Shown here: positions 1 through 10,938 of the stretch, in pieces | How the letters are laid out: each line of letters begins with the position of its first letter | How positions within the stretch are numbered: position 1 is the first letter of the stretch | Source: Marinimicrobium agarilyticum DSM 16975 | GTDB taxonomy: Bacteria > Pseudomonadota > Gammaproteobacteria > Pseudomonadales > Cellvibrionaceae | Assembly (NCBI RefSeq): GCF_000423345.1 | Contig: NZ_AUHU01000014.1 | Coordinates: forward strand, 61,173-125,172 | Reading direction: 5' to 3' | Length of the DNA: 64,000 bases | Made by a program: the position numbers and the translations under genes | The notes under the pieces: model-generated | What the model was told of the DNA's origin: nothing | Databases searched by the model: none | What the model saw: only the letters and a program-made list of their open reading frames with translations

Positions 1-548
1 TTGCTCGGCGGGAGCCGAGGTGCGAACCGACATTTTGAAGGCGTTGGCCTGCTCGCCCTGTTCAGGAGCGGCGGTGACCGAGCTCAAGTTGGGCGCGGCG
101 AACCAGTCGGACTCATCCAGGTTGCGCATAAAACTGGATACCCGGTTGTTCGACTCAGCAATCCCTTCCAACTCGAAGACATCGCCAGTGCGCACCATGC
201 GGGTCAGGTAGACCCCATCGGGGATGGCGCGGACCATATCGTCGAAATATCGGACAATCACCGGGCGGGTGCCCTCAAGGTCCTGGATGACGCGCATCCT
301 GGCGAGCAGCTCTTCGCGCTTCTCGCGCAGCTCGCGAATCTCTTTCACGGCTTCTTCAAGGGCGGCAATTTCCGTTTTCAACATCCGGTTGCGTTCGTTC
401 TGATCGGCGATAGCGGACTGGGCGGTGGATACCCACAGGTAAGCAATAAAGGCCGCCACCACTATCACAAAGATCAGAATCCCGATGAATTCTTTTTTCT
501 TTTCCTCACGGTACGCTTCGCGCCACGGGAGTAGGTTAATTCTTGCCA

Positions 549-549
<1 letters not shown>
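1..549 (-). CDS. pilN: PilN, type IV pilus inner-membrane assembly protein (C-terminus cut by window edge)
   Basis: Reading leftward from ATG at 549 the protein begins MARINLLPWR, the short N-terminal motif by which PilN docks into PilM. One membrane segment follows at about residues 21-42, then a charged coiled coil at about 45-90 (runs of E/K/R), then the start of the periplasmic ferredoxin-like domain. PilN forms the inner-membrane alignment complex of type IV pili with PilM, PilO and PilP. Its ATG overlaps the pilM stop codon (TGATG), so the two are translationally coupled. 183 codons are visible and the end lies outside the window; pilOPQ would be expected further left. Confidence 0.93.
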
Positions 550-1637
<1,088 letters not shown>

Positions 1638-1652
1638 TTAGAGGAAGTTTAT

Positions 1653-1680
1653 GTTATAGGACTTTAAGTTAAGCCTGCAA
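1653..1680 (-). promoter_or_regulatory. Probable sigma70 promoter of pilMN
   Basis: On the minus strand TTGCAG (1675-1680) and TATAAC (1653-1658) are separated by 16 bases, 36 bases before the pilM ATG. Confidence 0.5.
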
Positions 1681-1715
1681 CAAGACTGCGCATATGTAAA
1701 CAGGTAAAAAGCCCG

Positions 1716-1721
1716 TATAAT
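1716..1721 (+). promoter_or_regulatory. Consensus -10 box for ponA
   Basis: A perfect TATAAT lies at 1716-1721 with no good -35 box (TATGTA or ATGTAA at the right spacing). Its last two bases overlap the ATG at 1720 that would open the longest ponA reading frame. That ATG would therefore not be transcribed, which supports the start at 1771. Confidence 0.5.
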
Positions 1722-1770
1722 GCAGCCGCTCGCGGCTAATTTCGCTAACTCATTAATTCTCATAGAAAAA

Positions 1771-4308
1771 ATGCCTATCAAAAAGTCCTATCTGAGCCTG
1801 CTTTTCTGGCTGTTTGTCGCCGGTTCCGGCGCCGCACTCGTCGGTTTGGCGGGGTTATACCTCTATCTCAGCCCCAAATTGCCCCCGGTCGAAAGCCTGC
1901 GGCAAGTTCAATTACAGACGCCCCTCAGGGTTTATTCAAGCGACGGGAAGCTAATAGGTGAGTTTGGTGAACAGCGTCGCACCCCGCTCTCATTCGAGGA
2001 AATCCCCGATCTGTATATAAAAGCATTATTATCCGCCGAAGATGCGGAATTTTACGACCATTCCGGCGTTTCCATTAGGGGACTTTTGAGAGCCGCGTCA
2101 CAATTATTGAAAACAGGTGAGATTCAGTCTGGTGGCAGCACACTCACCATGCAGCTGGCAAGGGATTTTTTCCTGTCCCGGGATCAGGTTTTTTCCCGGA
2201 AATTCAATGAAATCCTGCTGGCGCTCCAGATCGAGAACGAGCTCTCAAAACAGGAAATACTCGAACTGTTCAGCAACAAAATGTTTTTTGGCAACCGTGC
2301 CTACGGCATTCAGGCCGCCGCCCAAATCTATTACGGGAAGGACGCCGAGGAGCTTGAACTTCATCAGTGGGCGATGATCGTTGGCGTATTGAAGGCCCCG
2401 TCCGCCTACAACCCGCTCGCCAACCTGGAACGGGCCATGATCCGCCGCAACTGGATTCTCGGACGCATGCTGGAGCTGGGGCACATCGACCAGGCTACCT
2501 ATGAAGTGGCCGTCAACACTCCGGACAACGCGCGCTACCATGGCGCCACTCTCGAGCTCTACGCTCCCTATATTGCGGAGCTGGCCCGCCGCGAGGCGAT
2601 TGATCGCTTCGGAGAGGAGGCGTACACCGACGGCTATAAAGTGTATACCACCATCAACAGCCGGTATCAGGCAGCGGCTCAGGACGCCGTGGTAAAGGGT
2701 CTGCTGACCTATGACTGGCGCCACGGCTATCGTGGACCGGAGGCCCAATGGGGAGAGCGGCCGGAAGACCTCAGCACCTGGACCGAAGCACTGGATGACC
2801 TGACTGCCTTCGGGAATCTGGAGCCCGCCGTGGTGACGGCCGTCGGTGAGCAGTCCGCCGAGGTATTACTGGACACCGGGGAAACGCTGGAGCTGGGCTG
2901 GGAGCAGGGGCTGTCAACCGCGCGCCGCTACATCAACGAGAACGCCCGCGGCGCCCTTCCGGAGACCGCCAGCGATGTAGTCAGCGTCGGCGACCTGATC
3001 CGCCTCTACCAAATCGAGGGCGCCTGGCACCTGCGGCAAATTCCCGACGCCCAGGCCGCCCTGGTGGGCCTGGACCCGGAAAACGGCGCCATACGCTCGC
3101 TGGTCGGCGGCTTTGATTTCCGCCAGAGCAATTTCAACCGCGCCCTGCAAGCAGAGCGCCAGCCGGGATCGAGCTTCAAGCCCTTCGTTTATACCGCCGC
3201 ACTGAAAAACGGTTTTACCCCTGCGACCCTCGTCAACGACTCACCCATCGTCATTGAAGACGCCAGCCTCGAGGGCGCCTGGCGCCCGGAAAACGACGGC
3301 GGCACCTTCCTGGGACCGACCCGCCTGCGCGAGGCGCTCTATCGCTCCCGCAACCTGGTGTCCATTCGGGTACTGCGCAGCATCGGCATTGATGCCCTGC
3401 TTGAAACCCTGGGAGAATTTGGTTTCGACCCCGAAAGCCTGCCGCGCAACCTGTCTCTGGCGCTTGGCAGTCACGCCCTGACACCGCTGGAAATGGCTCG
3501 GGGTTACGCCATTTTTGCCAATGGCGGCTACCGCGTCGAACCCTATTTGGTGGAAAGCATTGAGAATGTGGACGGCGAGGTCATTCATCAGGCCCGCCCC
3601 CTCACGGTATGCCGGACCTGCAAGCCCCTCGCCAATGAGGAGGAACCGGAGAGCCTGGTCGCCGATATCTTTACTGAGCCACCTTCACCCGAGACGTCAT
3701 CCTCGCAATGGCCTCAAACCGAGCGCAATCGCGAAGCCCTTGAGCCCGAAACCCCGCTGGATCAACCGGCTCAACTGGCACTGCTCGACGAGGCCGATGC
3801 GGTCATCCCGCCGCCCATTGCCCCCAGAGTTCTGGACGAGCAGACCGCTTATATCATCGATTCCATGCTTCGGGATGTGATCGCACGCGGCACGGGCCGA
3901 CGTGCCCGGGTGCTTGACCGCTCCGACATCGGCGGCAAAACCGGTACCACCAATGGTCCGCGGGATGCGTGGTTCGCCGGCTACAGCCCCCATATCGTCA
4001 CCGTTGCCTGGCTGGGTTTTGACCAGTACCAGATGCTCGGCCGCGGAGAGTATGGCGGCAGCGCCGCATTGCCGATCTGGATCAACTACATGCGCACCGC
4101 ACTTGAAGGCAAGCCGGATCAACTCCGGCCTCAGCCCGAAGGCATTGTTACGGTTCGCATTGACCCCGAAAATGGTCGACGCGCCCAGCCGGGGGATCCG
4201 GATGCGATTTTCGAGATATTCCGGGCAGAGGAGGTGCCGCCGTATGACAGCAATGGCAATGGTGGCAGCACAGTGGAAACGGAGCAGCTGCCAGAAGAGT
4301 TGTTCTAG
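1771..4308 (+). CDS. ponA: Penicillin-binding protein 1A, bifunctional glycosyltransferase/transpeptidase
   Basis: A class A PBP of 845 residues that polymerises and cross-links peptidoglycan in the periplasm. A membrane anchor at about residues 8-30 is followed by the GT51 domain, with the catalytic motif EDAEFYDHSG and the GGSTLTMQLARD motif. The transpeptidase has the SxxK serine in QPGSSFKPF, SRN as the SxN motif, and KTGTTNGPRDAWF as KTG. A proline/glutamate-rich insertion sits just before the last part of the transpeptidase. The start at MPIKKSYL was chosen because the upstream ATG lies inside the promoter -10 box. Divergent from pilM, as in Pseudomonas. Confidence 0.95.
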   Translation: MPIKKSYLSLLFWLFVAGSGAALVGLAGLYLYLSPKLPPVESLRQVQLQTPLRVYSSDGKLIGEFGEQRRTPLSFEEIPDLYIKALLSAEDAEFYDHSGVSIRGLLRAASQLLKTGEIQSGGSTLTMQLARDFFLSRDQVFSRKFNEILLALQIENELSKQEILELFSNKMFFGNRAYGIQAAAQIYYGKDAEELELHQWAMIVGVLKAPSAYNPLANLERAMIRRNWILGRMLELGHIDQATYEVAVNTPDNARYHGATLELYAPYIAELARREAIDRFGEEAYTDGYKVYTTINSRYQAAAQDAVVKGLLTYDWRHGYRGPEAQWGERPEDLSTWTEALDDLTAFGNLEPAVVTAVGEQSAEVLLDTGETLELGWEQGLSTARRYINENARGALPETASDVVSVGDLIRLYQIEGAWHLRQIPDAQAALVGLDPENGAIRSLVGGFDFRQSNFNRALQAERQPGSSFKPFVYTAALKNGFTPATLVNDSPIVIEDASLEGAWRPENDGGTFLGPTRLREALYRSRNLVSIRVLRSIGIDALLETLGEFGFDPESLPRNLSLALGSHALTPLEMARGYAIFANGGYRVEPYLVESIENVDGEVIHQARPLTVCRTCKPLANEEEPESLVADIFTEPPSPETSSSQWPQTERNREALEPETPLDQPAQLALLDEADAVIPPPIAPRVLDEQTAYIIDSMLRDVIARGTGRRARVLDRSDIGGKTGTTNGPRDAWFAGYSPHIVTVAWLGFDQYQMLGRGEYGGSAALPIWINYMRTALEGKPDQLRPQPEGIVTVRIDPENGRRAQPGDPDAIFEIFRAEEVPPYDSNGNGGSTVETEQLPEELF

Positions 4309-4313
4309 TCCTG

Positions 4314-4338
4314 AACACCCCACCACTGGTGGGGTGTT
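4314..4338. terminator. Hairpin between the convergent ponA and nuclease genes
   Basis: An 11-bp perfect stem (AACACCCCACC / GGTGGGGTGTT) with a 3-base loop. There is no T-tract on either strand, so it is terminator-like only by shape and position. Confidence 0.4.
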
Positions 4339-4344
4339 GGTCGG

Positions 4345-5160
4345 CTACGGGAAGGAGATATCATAGCGGCTGCGGATCTGCATCAGCAACGGCTTAAAGC
4401 CGCGCCTGGCCGCCCGGGAGCCCGAGCGGTCAACCACCCAGCCCCGCACTTCAATCATCCGGCCCGCCGAAACGCCGGAGGCTTTCAACGTTGACCAAAG
4501 CTCGGCGGGCACCTGCAAGACCAACGGGCCATTCAATTCAACCCATACCGAGCCACCGGCTTCGCTGATATCGGTCACTTGCCCCCTCAACCGCTGAAAC
4601 CCGGTCTCTTCAAGCGTGAGCTCCGCCGTGGATATCGGCTGCCAACCGTCATGCCCCCAAACGCCGCGCCCGGCACTCAGTGCTTGCGTCTGCGCAAGAG
4701 CCAGACAATCCGCAAGATGGGTATTGGGGGGAATCGCGATATGAAAAGCCAGGCCTTCGCGCAACAGGGCCGCCTCCACACTCTCTCCCGAGGGTGTAAA
4801 AACGTAGGCCAACGTCCGGCCATAGTGATCTTCCCGCTCCCGATCGTAGACCAGCAAAACCTCGTCCAGCGTCGACAGGTGCTGCTTCAGACTCTCTTTC
4901 GCCGCTTGCGCCAGAGGCTGAGCCGGGCGCCCCTCCCTCGCCAGCTCCGGGGCATTCACGCCGATCAGCCGCACCCGCTCCCCGCTCACCAACCGAACGC
5001 TGTCGCCATCCTGCACCTGAGCCACCACCGCCCGTTCACGCGGCAGCGACCCCGGCAACTCACACCCAAGGGCCTGGCCGGCCAGAAGCCACACACAAAC
5101 AAAAACGCCGAGAGCTTTCGCTCTCGGCGTTTTCGATCGTTCGGGCCTTGGGGCCACCAT
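4345..5160 (-). CDS. Exported thermonuclease-family (SNase-like) protein
   Basis: From ATG at 5160 the protein has 271 residues, with a hydrophobic signal segment ending near LLAGQALGC (possible lipobox). The SNase-like domain follows: VQDGDSVRLVSGERVRLIGVNAPEL, with the Asp and Arg positions typical of this fold, then EDHYGRTLAYVF and LLREGLAF. A second OB-like segment fills the C-terminus. Staphylococcal nuclease homologues cleave nucleic acids in a Ca-dependent way, but the bacterial envelope members are mostly uncharacterised. The ATG lies one base past the rpmE stop codon, and the rpmE terminator hairpin falls inside codons about 10-20 of this gene, which is odd. The longer frame to 5229 would overlap rpmE and is less likely. 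Confidence 0.75.
   Translation of the reverse strand: MVAPRPERSKTPRAKALGVFVCVWLLAGQALGCELPGSLPRERAVVAQVQDGDSVRLVSGERVRLIGVNAPELAREGRPAQPLAQAAKESLKQHLSTLDEVLLVYDREREDHYGRTLAYVFTPSGESVEAALLREGLAFHIAIPPNTHLADCLALAQTQALSAGRGVWGHDGWQPISTAELTLEETGFQRLRGQVTDISEAGGSVWVELNGPLVLQVPAELWSTLKASGVSAGRMIEVRGWVVDRSGSRAARRGFKPLLMQIRSRYDISFP
5101..5134 (-). terminator. Intrinsic terminator of rpmE, inside the nuclease reading frame
   Basis: A perfect 14-bp stem (5102-5115 with 5120-5133). On the minus strand it has a GAAA tetraloop and is followed by TTTTTGTTTG. It sits about 30 bases after the rpmE stop but within the first codons of the nuclease gene. Confidence 0.8.
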
Positions 5161-5161
5161 C

Positions 5162-5377
5162 TTATTTGGCAGCGATACGGCTACCGAAACGCTTCTTGAA
5201 GCGATCGATACGGCCGCCGGTATCAACAATCTTCTGCTTGCCGGTGTAGAAGGGGTGACACTCAGAGCACACGTCGACCTGGAAATCGGTACCCAGTGTG
5301 GAGCGGGTCTTGATAACGTTGCCGCAACTGCAGGTAGCAGTCACTTCATCATATTTGGGGTGCAGATTCGCTTTCAT
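5162..5377 (-). CDS. rpmE: Ribosomal protein bL31, zinc-binding form
   Basis: A 71-residue protein starting MKANLHPKY. It has the cysteines of the C+ (zinc) type L31 (CSCGN and [12 protein letters not shown]) and ends in a basic tail. It belongs to the large ribosomal subunit and bridges to the small one. The long upstream extension of the reading frame lacks any L31 similarity and is rejected. The gene has its own promoter and terminator and diverges from priA, a common arrangement in gammaproteobacteria. Confidence 0.95.
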   Translation of the reverse strand: MKANLHPKYDEVTATCSCGNVIKTRSTLGTDFQVDVCSECHPFYTGKQKIVDTGGRIDRFKKRFGSRIAAK

Positions 5378-5496
5378 GGTAAATGCCTTTCGTCTTTGTG
5401 CCGCCACCCGGTCGACCCCGCCCGCCAACGACGGATTCAGGGATTTTGCCGAGCACCGCACAACGGTTAATGGGTACGGCTTTTTGGAAGCGGGGC

Positions 5497-5524
5497 ATAG
5501 TACCAGAAACACCCGACAAAGCAA
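5497..5524 (-). promoter_or_regulatory. Probable rpmE promoter
   Basis: On the minus strand TTGCTT (5519-5524), a 16-base spacer and TACTAT (5497-5502), with a TG extended -10 just before it. It lies about 120 bases upstream of the rpmE ATG. Confidence 0.5.
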
Positions 5525-5631
5525 GCACCACAGCCGACCCCAGCGGCTCTTCGACATCACAATCATTCCTTGAGCCTGACGAAGTACGGTATCCTGACCG
5601 CCTTTTTGCACCAGCCGTACATCGGGAGCCC

Positions 5632-7839
5632 ATGTCCAGCCCTACCGTTCTCGAAATCGCCCTGCCCACACCACTGCGGCGCCGGTTTGACTATCTGCCT
5701 CCGCCGGGGGTCGATCCGGCCACTCTACACCCAGGGCAGCGGCTGAAAGTCCCTTTCGGCTCCCAGCGATTGGTGGGCCTGCTGCTTCGAGTAAAAAGTG
5801 AGTCTTCACTGTCGCTAAAGCAACTGCGTCCCGCCGAGGTTCTACTCGATGACGCCCCCCTGCTGCCAGACGAACTCTGGCAGCTATGCCTCTGGGCCGC
5901 AGAGTACTACCAGCATCCGATCGGCGATGCCCTGAGCACCGCCCTGCCCGTGCTGTTGCGCCAGGGGGAAGCCGCTCGAGAGCGAAGTGAACCCTATTGG
6001 CAACTGACCACGGAGGGCAGGGGGCTTCCCGAAGGCGCCCTGAAGCGTGCCCCCCGCCAGGCCGAACTGTTGGCCGCACTCCAGCAGCGCGGCGCCCTCA
6101 ACCGGGCCGACCTGTCCATACTCGGCTTCAACCGGACTCAGCTCAAACCACTGGAAGAAAAAGGACTGGCCGAAGTCACAGAGCGAGTACTCACTCCGCC
6201 CGAAGCTTCCCACATACTGAGGGAGCCCCCTCTAAGCCTCTCCGAGGAACAGCGCATCGCGTTGGCGCAGATTCCCGACAGCGGTTTCTCCATCAGTCTG
6301 CTGGACGGCAGTACCGGCAGCGGAAAGACCGAAATCTACCTGCAAGCCATTGCCCGCACTCTCGAACTCGGGCGTCAAGCGTTGGTGCTGGTGCCGGAAA
6401 TCGGCCTGACGCCGCAGACGCTTGCGCGATTTCAACGCCGCTTCGCCCAGCCAGTAGTAGCCATGCACTCGGGCATGAACGACCGGGAGCGGCTTGACGC
6501 CTGGCTGCAAGCGCGGGACGGCCGCGCCCGGATTGTGATTGGCACCCGCTCCGCCATTTTCACACCACTGGCGCAGCCCGGCATTCTGATTGTCGACGAG
6601 GAGCACGACAGTTCCTTCAAACAACAGGACGGCTTTCGCTATTCCGCCCGGGACCTGGCCGCCCTGCGCGCCCAACGAATGGGGATCCCGTTAGTGCTGG
6701 GCAGCGCCACCCCCGCCCTGGAGAGCCTGCACAACGCCCGCACGGGGCGCTATCAGTACCTGCGCCTGACCCATCGCGCCGGCAATGCCCGTCCACCAGA
6801 AATTCTGTTGCAGGACATCCGCCGCCGCCCCCTGGAAGAGGGCCTGAGCGAGCAGACCCTGAACCAGATCCGGACCACTCTGGAGGACGGCAACCAGGTG
6901 CTGGTGTTCCTGAACCGCCGGGGCTATGCCCCGACCCTTGAGTGCACCGAATGCGGCTGGCTCGCCGAGTGCGGCCACTGCGACACCCGTCTGACCATGC
7001 ACCAGACCCCCCGGCACCTGCACTGCCACCACTGCGACCACCAACGGGCGGTACCGAGGCAATGCCCTTCCTGCCAAAGTACACGCCTGCAACCGGTGGG
7101 CCAGGGAACCGAGCGCAGCGAAGAGGCCCTGCAGCGCTACTTCCCCGAGACCCGGATACTGCGGGTAGATCGAGATTCCACCCGTCAGAAGCATGCCTTT
7201 CGCGACCTGATCGACGAAGTCCACAAAGGCGATCCCTGCATTCTGGTGGGCACTCAGATGCTCGCCAAAGGCCATCACTTCGCCGATGTCACCCTGGTGG
7301 TGATCCTGGACGCCGATGCGGGATTGTTCAGCACGGATTTCCGGGGCCCGGAGAAGATGGGCCAACTGCTGCTCCAGGTCGCCGGCCGGGCGGGCCGCGC
7401 GGAGAAGCCCGGGCAGGTCATTATCCAGAGCCACCACGTCGAGCACCCGCTGATCCGCACGCTGGTGGAGCGGGGCTATCACGATTTCGCGGAATTGATT
7501 CTGAGCGAGCGACGGCTGACAGGCCTCCCCCCTTTCCGCCAGATGGCGCTGCTGCGGGCGGAATCCAAGCGCCCGGAGAACGCGGTGGCTTTCCTTAAAC
7601 AGGCACGGGCGATTGCGGAGAAGCTGCATCCCCCGAATCATGAGTTGGGTTATCTGGGGCCACTACCGGCCATGCTGGAGAAGCGGGGAGACCGGTACCG
7701 TTACCAACTCCAGTTGAACGCGGCCAACCGAAAGGCACTGCATTCGCTGTTGGGTCGTCTGACGCTGGAATTGGAGCAGCACCCACTGGCCAAGCGAGCC
7801 CGCTGGTCGGTGGATGTGGATCCTCAAGATATGAGCTGA
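5632..7839 (+). CDS. priA: Primosomal protein N', PriA replication-restart helicase
   Basis: A 735-residue 3'-to-5' superfamily 2 helicase that recognises stalled forks and reloads the replicative helicase. The N-terminal DNA-binding domain (about residues 1-200) precedes Walker [10 protein letters not shown] and the Walker B box DEEHDSSFK. Eight cysteines in paired CxxC motifs ([13 protein letters not shown] ... CHHCDH ... CPSCQS) bind zinc, inserted before the second helicase lobe ([13 protein letters not shown]). The start at [12 protein letters not shown] matches the family; the longer frame back to 5383 covers the divergent promoter region. It is followed by a hairpin doublet and the FtsN-like gene. 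Confidence 0.96.
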   Translation: MSSPTVLEIALPTPLRRRFDYLPPPGVDPATLHPGQRLKVPFGSQRLVGLLLRVKSESSLSLKQLRPAEVLLDDAPLLPDELWQLCLWAAEYYQHPIGDALSTALPVLLRQGEAARERSEPYWQLTTEGRGLPEGALKRAPRQAELLAALQQRGALNRADLSILGFNRTQLKPLEEKGLAEVTERVLTPPEASHILREPPLSLSEEQRIALAQIPDSGFSISLLDGSTGSGKTEIYLQAIARTLELGRQALVLVPEIGLTPQTLARFQRRFAQPVVAMHSGMNDRERLDAWLQARDGRARIVIGTRSAIFTPLAQPGILIVDEEHDSSFKQQDGFRYSARDLAALRAQRMGIPLVLGSATPALESLHNARTGRYQYLRLTHRAGNARPPEILLQDIRRRPLEEGLSEQTLNQIRTTLEDGNQVLVFLNRRGYAPTLECTECGWLAECGHCDTRLTMHQTPRHLHCHHCDHQRAVPRQCPSCQSTRLQPVGQGTERSEEALQRYFPETRILRVDRDSTRQKHAFRDLIDEVHKGDPCILVGTQMLAKGHHFADVTLVVILDADAGLFSTDFRGPEKMGQLLLQVAGRAGRAEKPGQVIIQSHHVEHPLIRTLVERGYHDFAELILSERRLTGLPPFRQMALLRAESKRPENAVAFLKQARAIAEKLHPPNHELGYLGPLPAMLEKRGDRYRYQLQLNAANRKALHSLLGRLTLELEQHPLAKRARWSVDVDPQDMS

Positions 7840-7871
7840 CATCTTCAATGTACCTAGGGCGAGCGCATCAC

Positions 7872-7996
7872 GTCCGGCCCGCCATGGGGCATACCGGTTG
7901 TAGACCCGCCGTGAACCCATCCATGGGGGCTTCTCATCGGCATCCATGCCTCAGAGAGTCTACAACCGGTATGCCCCACGTCGGTCCTCAGTGCCA
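7872..7996 (-). repeat. Hairpin element, copy 1 (A-type loop)
   Basis: 30-nt arms at 7876-7905 and 7958-7987 pair at 27 of 30 positions; the inner 21 bp are perfect. The loop is 7906-7957 and holds the A-type core with GGCATGGATGCC (read on the minus strand). Outer motifs are GTCC at the left and TCAGTGCCA (7988-7996) at the right, facing copy 2. No T-tract adjoins it. Confidence 0.85.
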
Positions 7997-8096
7997 ATAG
8001 AACGTTCGGATGATCCCTCGAATCCCAATTAGCGGCGGAAAGAAAGAGGGTGGCAATTAGCGCTTACCGCGCCCTACACCTACAGAAGGTTTGGTA

Positions 8097-8221
8097 TGGC
8101 ACTGAGGCCGTGCGGGGGATAGACCACTCGGAGACTCTCTGAGGCATGGATGCCGATGAGAAGCCTACAGGGATGTATTCACGGCGGGTCTCCGAGTGGT
8201 CTATCCCCCGCACGGCCGGAC
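8097..8221 (+). repeat. Hairpin element, copy 2 (A-type loop)
   Basis: TGGCACTGA (8097-8105) is followed by a 30-nt arm (8106-8135), a 52-nt loop and the partner arm (8188-8217), then GGAC. All 30 pairs are Watson-Crick. The arm differs from copy 4 at 12 of 30 positions. It forms a head-to-head doublet with copy 1 across a 100-base spacer (7997-8096), which contains part of a REP-like sequence (about 8062-8084). Confidence 0.88.
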
Positions 8222-8329
8222 ACGACGAACTCCCAAAAACATCTTGTAATAGGAGCCAGTGAGACTGGCACCACGGAGCGCTGGTGAGTACAATTGCTCG
8301 CGCTCTAACACGTCAGGCCCCACACCATC

Positions 8330-8911
8330 ATGACCCGAGATTACGCCAAGAAAAACCGCCCCGCACCCCGGCGCAACCGCCCCAAAAGCCAAGTGCCCGG
8401 CTGGGTATGGCTATTCACCGGCCTCGTGCTGGGCGGCTTTATCGTATTCCTCGCACGCCTGACCGACGTCGACGTCCCCGAACAGCCCCAACAGACGGCA
8501 CCGAAATCCGCCCCCAAAGTCGCCGAAGAACCCAAACCCGAAAAACAGGACACCCCCAAGCCGCGCTTCGACTTCTACAAACTGCTGCGCGAAAGCGAAG
8601 TCATCGTGCCCGCTACCGAACCGTCCGAACGCCAGGCCAACAACGACGAGACACAGGAAGCCAGCAAAGACGAATTTATCCTACAGGTCGGCTCCTTCCG
8701 TAAGTCTTCGGAAGCCGACAGCCTGCGAGCGCAATTATTGCTGCTCAACCTCGACGCCTACACCGAACAGGTTACTCTGAACAACAACGAAGTCTGGCAT
8801 CGCGTTCTGGTCGGTCCCTTCAACAACCAGTCCCGCCTCGCCAGCGCCCGCGCAACGCTGGTTTCCAACGACTACCATGCGTTGGTTTTGAAACGTAAAC
8901 GCGACGACTGA
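8330..8911 (+). CDS. ftsN: SPOR-domain cell-division protein, FtsN-like
   Basis: A 193-residue bitopic membrane protein. A short basic cytoplasmic tail (residues 1-22) precedes a membrane helix at about 24-43. A proline/lysine-rich periplasmic linker follows, then a C-terminal SPOR domain (about 115-190, [21 protein letters not shown] ... [10 protein letters not shown]). SPOR domains bind denuded septal glycan. The position priA-ftsN-hslV is the standard FtsN locus in gammaproteobacteria. It is shorter than E. coli FtsN (about 320) but normal for pseudomonad-type versions. Confidence 0.88.
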   Translation: MTRDYAKKNRPAPRRNRPKSQVPGWVWLFTGLVLGGFIVFLARLTDVDVPEQPQQTAPKSAPKVAEEPKPEKQDTPKPRFDFYKLLRESEVIVPATEPSERQANNDETQEASKDEFILQVGSFRKSSEADSLRAQLLLLNLDAYTEQVTLNNNEVWHRVLVGPFNNQSRLASARATLVSNDYHALVLKRKRDD

Positions 8912-9018
8912 AGCGCGAACACCGATCCAGCAGCGCTCGGCGCTGCTTGAAATCCCCCCGGTTTGCCCCCACCTCAGCCATTCACTACATCACACATTGG
9001 TTTGATAAAGGACGGCTT

Positions 9019-9558
9019 GTGGAACAATACCGAGGTACCACCATTCTCTCCGTGCGCCGCAACGGCCAGGTCGCCATCGGCGGCGACGGTCAGGTATCCC
9101 TGGGCAACACCATCATGAAAGGCAACGCCCGCAAGGTACGGCGTCTGTACAAGGATCAGGTAATCGCGGGCTTCGCCGGCGGCACCGCCGACGCTTTTAC
9201 CCTGTTTGAGCGCTTCGAGGCGAAGCTTGAGGCCCACAACGGCCAGCTGACCCGCGCCGCTGTGGAACTGGCCAAAGACTGGCGTACCGACCGGGCGCTG
9301 CGCCGCCTGGAAGCCCTGCTGGCGGTGGCCAACGCCGAAGCCTCATTGATCATTACCGGCAACGGCGATGTCATTCAGCCCGAAGACGACCTGATCGCCA
9401 TCGGCTCCGGCGGCGCCTTCGCCCAGTCCGCCGCGCGCGCCTTGCTGGACAACACTGAACTGGATGCCAAACACATCGTCGAAAAAGGGCTGACCATCGC
9501 CGGCGACATCTGCATCTACACCAACCACAACCAGACCATCGAAACCCTCGATTACTGA
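9019..9558 (+). CDS. hslV: HslV, proteolytic subunit of the HslUV protease
   Basis: The peptidase ring of the proteasome-like HslUV complex. The catalytic threonine lies in the sequence [20 protein letters not shown]; lysine and other conserved residues ([25 protein letters not shown]) are present. The chosen start is GTG at 9019, preceded by AAAGGA at a suitable distance. It gives a 179-residue protein with a short leader (MEQYRG) before Thr1, unlike E. coli where Thr follows the initiator Met directly. The longer frame from 8947 has no family support. It is followed 33 bases later by hslU. Confidence 0.94.
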   Translation: MEQYRGTTILSVRRNGQVAIGGDGQVSLGNTIMKGNARKVRRLYKDQVIAGFAGGTADAFTLFERFEAKLEAHNGQLTRAAVELAKDWRTDRALRRLEALLAVANAEASLIITGNGDVIQPEDDLIAIGSGGAFAQSAARALLDNTELDAKHIVEKGLTIAGDICIYTNHNQTIETLDY

Positions 9559-9591
9559 GGCTCGACGGACTGAACGACCAACGAGTTAGTT

Positions 9592-10911
9592 ATGTCTGAC
9601 ATGACCCCAAGGGAAATCGTCCACGAGCTGGACAAACACATCATCGGCCAGCACAACGCCAAGCGCGCCGTGGCCATTGCCCTGCGCAACCGCTGGCGGC
9701 GCATGCAGCTGGACGAGAATCTGCGTGCGGAAATCACCCCCAAGAACATCCTGATGATCGGCCCCACCGGGGTGGGTAAAACCGAGATTGCCCGCCGCCT
9801 GGCCAAGCTGGCGCACGCCCCGTTCATCAAAGTGGAAGCCACCAAGTTCACCGAAGTAGGCTATGTCGGCCGCGATGTTGAATCCATCATCCGGGACCTG
9901 GTGGACATTTCCATCAAAATGCACCGCGAACAGGCCATGAAAACCGTCCAGCACCGCGCCGCCGAAGCGGCCGAAGAGCGCATCCTGGACGTCCTTCTTC
10001 CGCCCGCGAGAGGCGGCGATACCGAAAACACCACTGAATCCAGCACCCGCCAGATCTTCCGCAAAAAACTGCGCGAAGGCGAGCTAGACGACAAAGAGAT
10101 CGAAATCGAAGTCTCCAGTCACCCCATGGGCGTGGAAATCATGGCACCGCCCGGTATGGAAGACATGACCAGCCAACTGCAGAACATGTTTTCCTCCATG
10201 TCCAAGGACAAAAAGAAAACCAGCAAAATGATCGTCAAACAGGCCTTCAAACAGCTTCAGGAAGAAGAAGCGGCCCGGATGATCAATGAGGAAGAAGTCA
10301 AAGCCGAGGCCATCACAGCCGTCGAACAGAACGGCATCGTCTTTCTCGACGAAATCGACAAAGTCGCCAAAAAAGGCGAAACCAGCGGCGCCGACGTCTC
10401 CCGCGAAGGCGTGCAGCGCGACCTGTTGCCGTTGATCGAAGGCTGCACCGTGAGCACCAAACACGGGATGATCAAAACCGACCACATCCTGTTCATCTCC
10501 TCCGGCGCCTTCCACCTGAGCAAACCCTCGGACCTGATCCCGGAACTGCAGGGCCGCCTGCCCATCCGAGTGGAACTCAGCGCCCTGACCCCGGACGACT
10601 TCGAGCGCATCCTGACCGAGCCCAGCGCCTCGTTGACCGAACAACACCAGGCCCTGCTCAAAACCGAAGGCGTCGAGGTGATCTTCAAGCCCGACGGCAT
10701 CCGCCGCATCGCTGAAACCGCGTTCGACGTCAACGAAAACACCGAAAACATCGGCGCCCGTCGCCTGCACACCCTGCTCGAACGCCTGCTCGAAGACGTT
10801 TCTTTCGATGCCGGCAGCCAACAGACGCAAGTGGAAGTCGATGCGGCTTATGTTGAAGAGCACTTGGGTGAGCTGGCGAAGGATGAAGATCTGAGCCGGT
10901 ATATTCTGTAA
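9592..10911 (+). CDS. hslU: HslU, AAA+ unfoldase of the HslUV protease
   Basis: A 439-residue hexameric ATPase that unfolds substrates and feeds them to HslV. Walker A is GPTGVGKTE, Walker [13 protein letters not shown], and the pore motif is GYVGRDVES. The I domain (about residues 110-240) lies between them, and the C-terminal tail RYIL docks into HslV. Co-transcribed with hslV. The stop codon lies in a small hairpin (CTGTAAC/GTTACAG) just before hairpin element copy 0. Confidence 0.97.
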   Translation: MSDMTPREIVHELDKHIIGQHNAKRAVAIALRNRWRRMQLDENLRAEITPKNILMIGPTGVGKTEIARRLAKLAHAPFIKVEATKFTEVGYVGRDVESIIRDLVDISIKMHREQAMKTVQHRAAEAAEERILDVLLPPARGGDTENTTESSTRQIFRKKLREGELDDKEIEIEVSSHPMGVEIMAPPGMEDMTSQLQNMFSSMSKDKKKTSKMIVKQAFKQLQEEEAARMINEEEVKAEAITAVEQNGIVFLDEIDKVAKKGETSGADVSREGVQRDLLPLIEGCTVSTKHGMIKTDHILFISSGAFHLSKPSDLIPELQGRLPIRVELSALTPDDFERILTEPSASLTEQHQALLKTEGVEVIFKPDGIRRIAETAFDVNENTENIGARRLHTLLERLLEDVSFDAGSQQTQVEVDAAYVEEHLGELAKDEDLSRYIL

Positions 10912-10938
10912 CACGAGTTACAGCCTTGCACCCAAACA

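Noticed and set aside
5383..5631. N-terminal extension of priA by 83 residues
   Set aside because: It covers the divergent rpmE promoter region and lacks PriA similarity; the family start is at 5632.
7872..8221. Hairpin elements as attC sites
   Set aside because: attC sites have variable central parts and conserved ends (RYYYAAC/GTTRRRY). These have conserved loops, variable arms and none of those boxes.
7872..8221. Hairpin elements as simple intrinsic terminators
   Set aside because: No T-tracts follow the stems, and the loops are far too long and too conserved.
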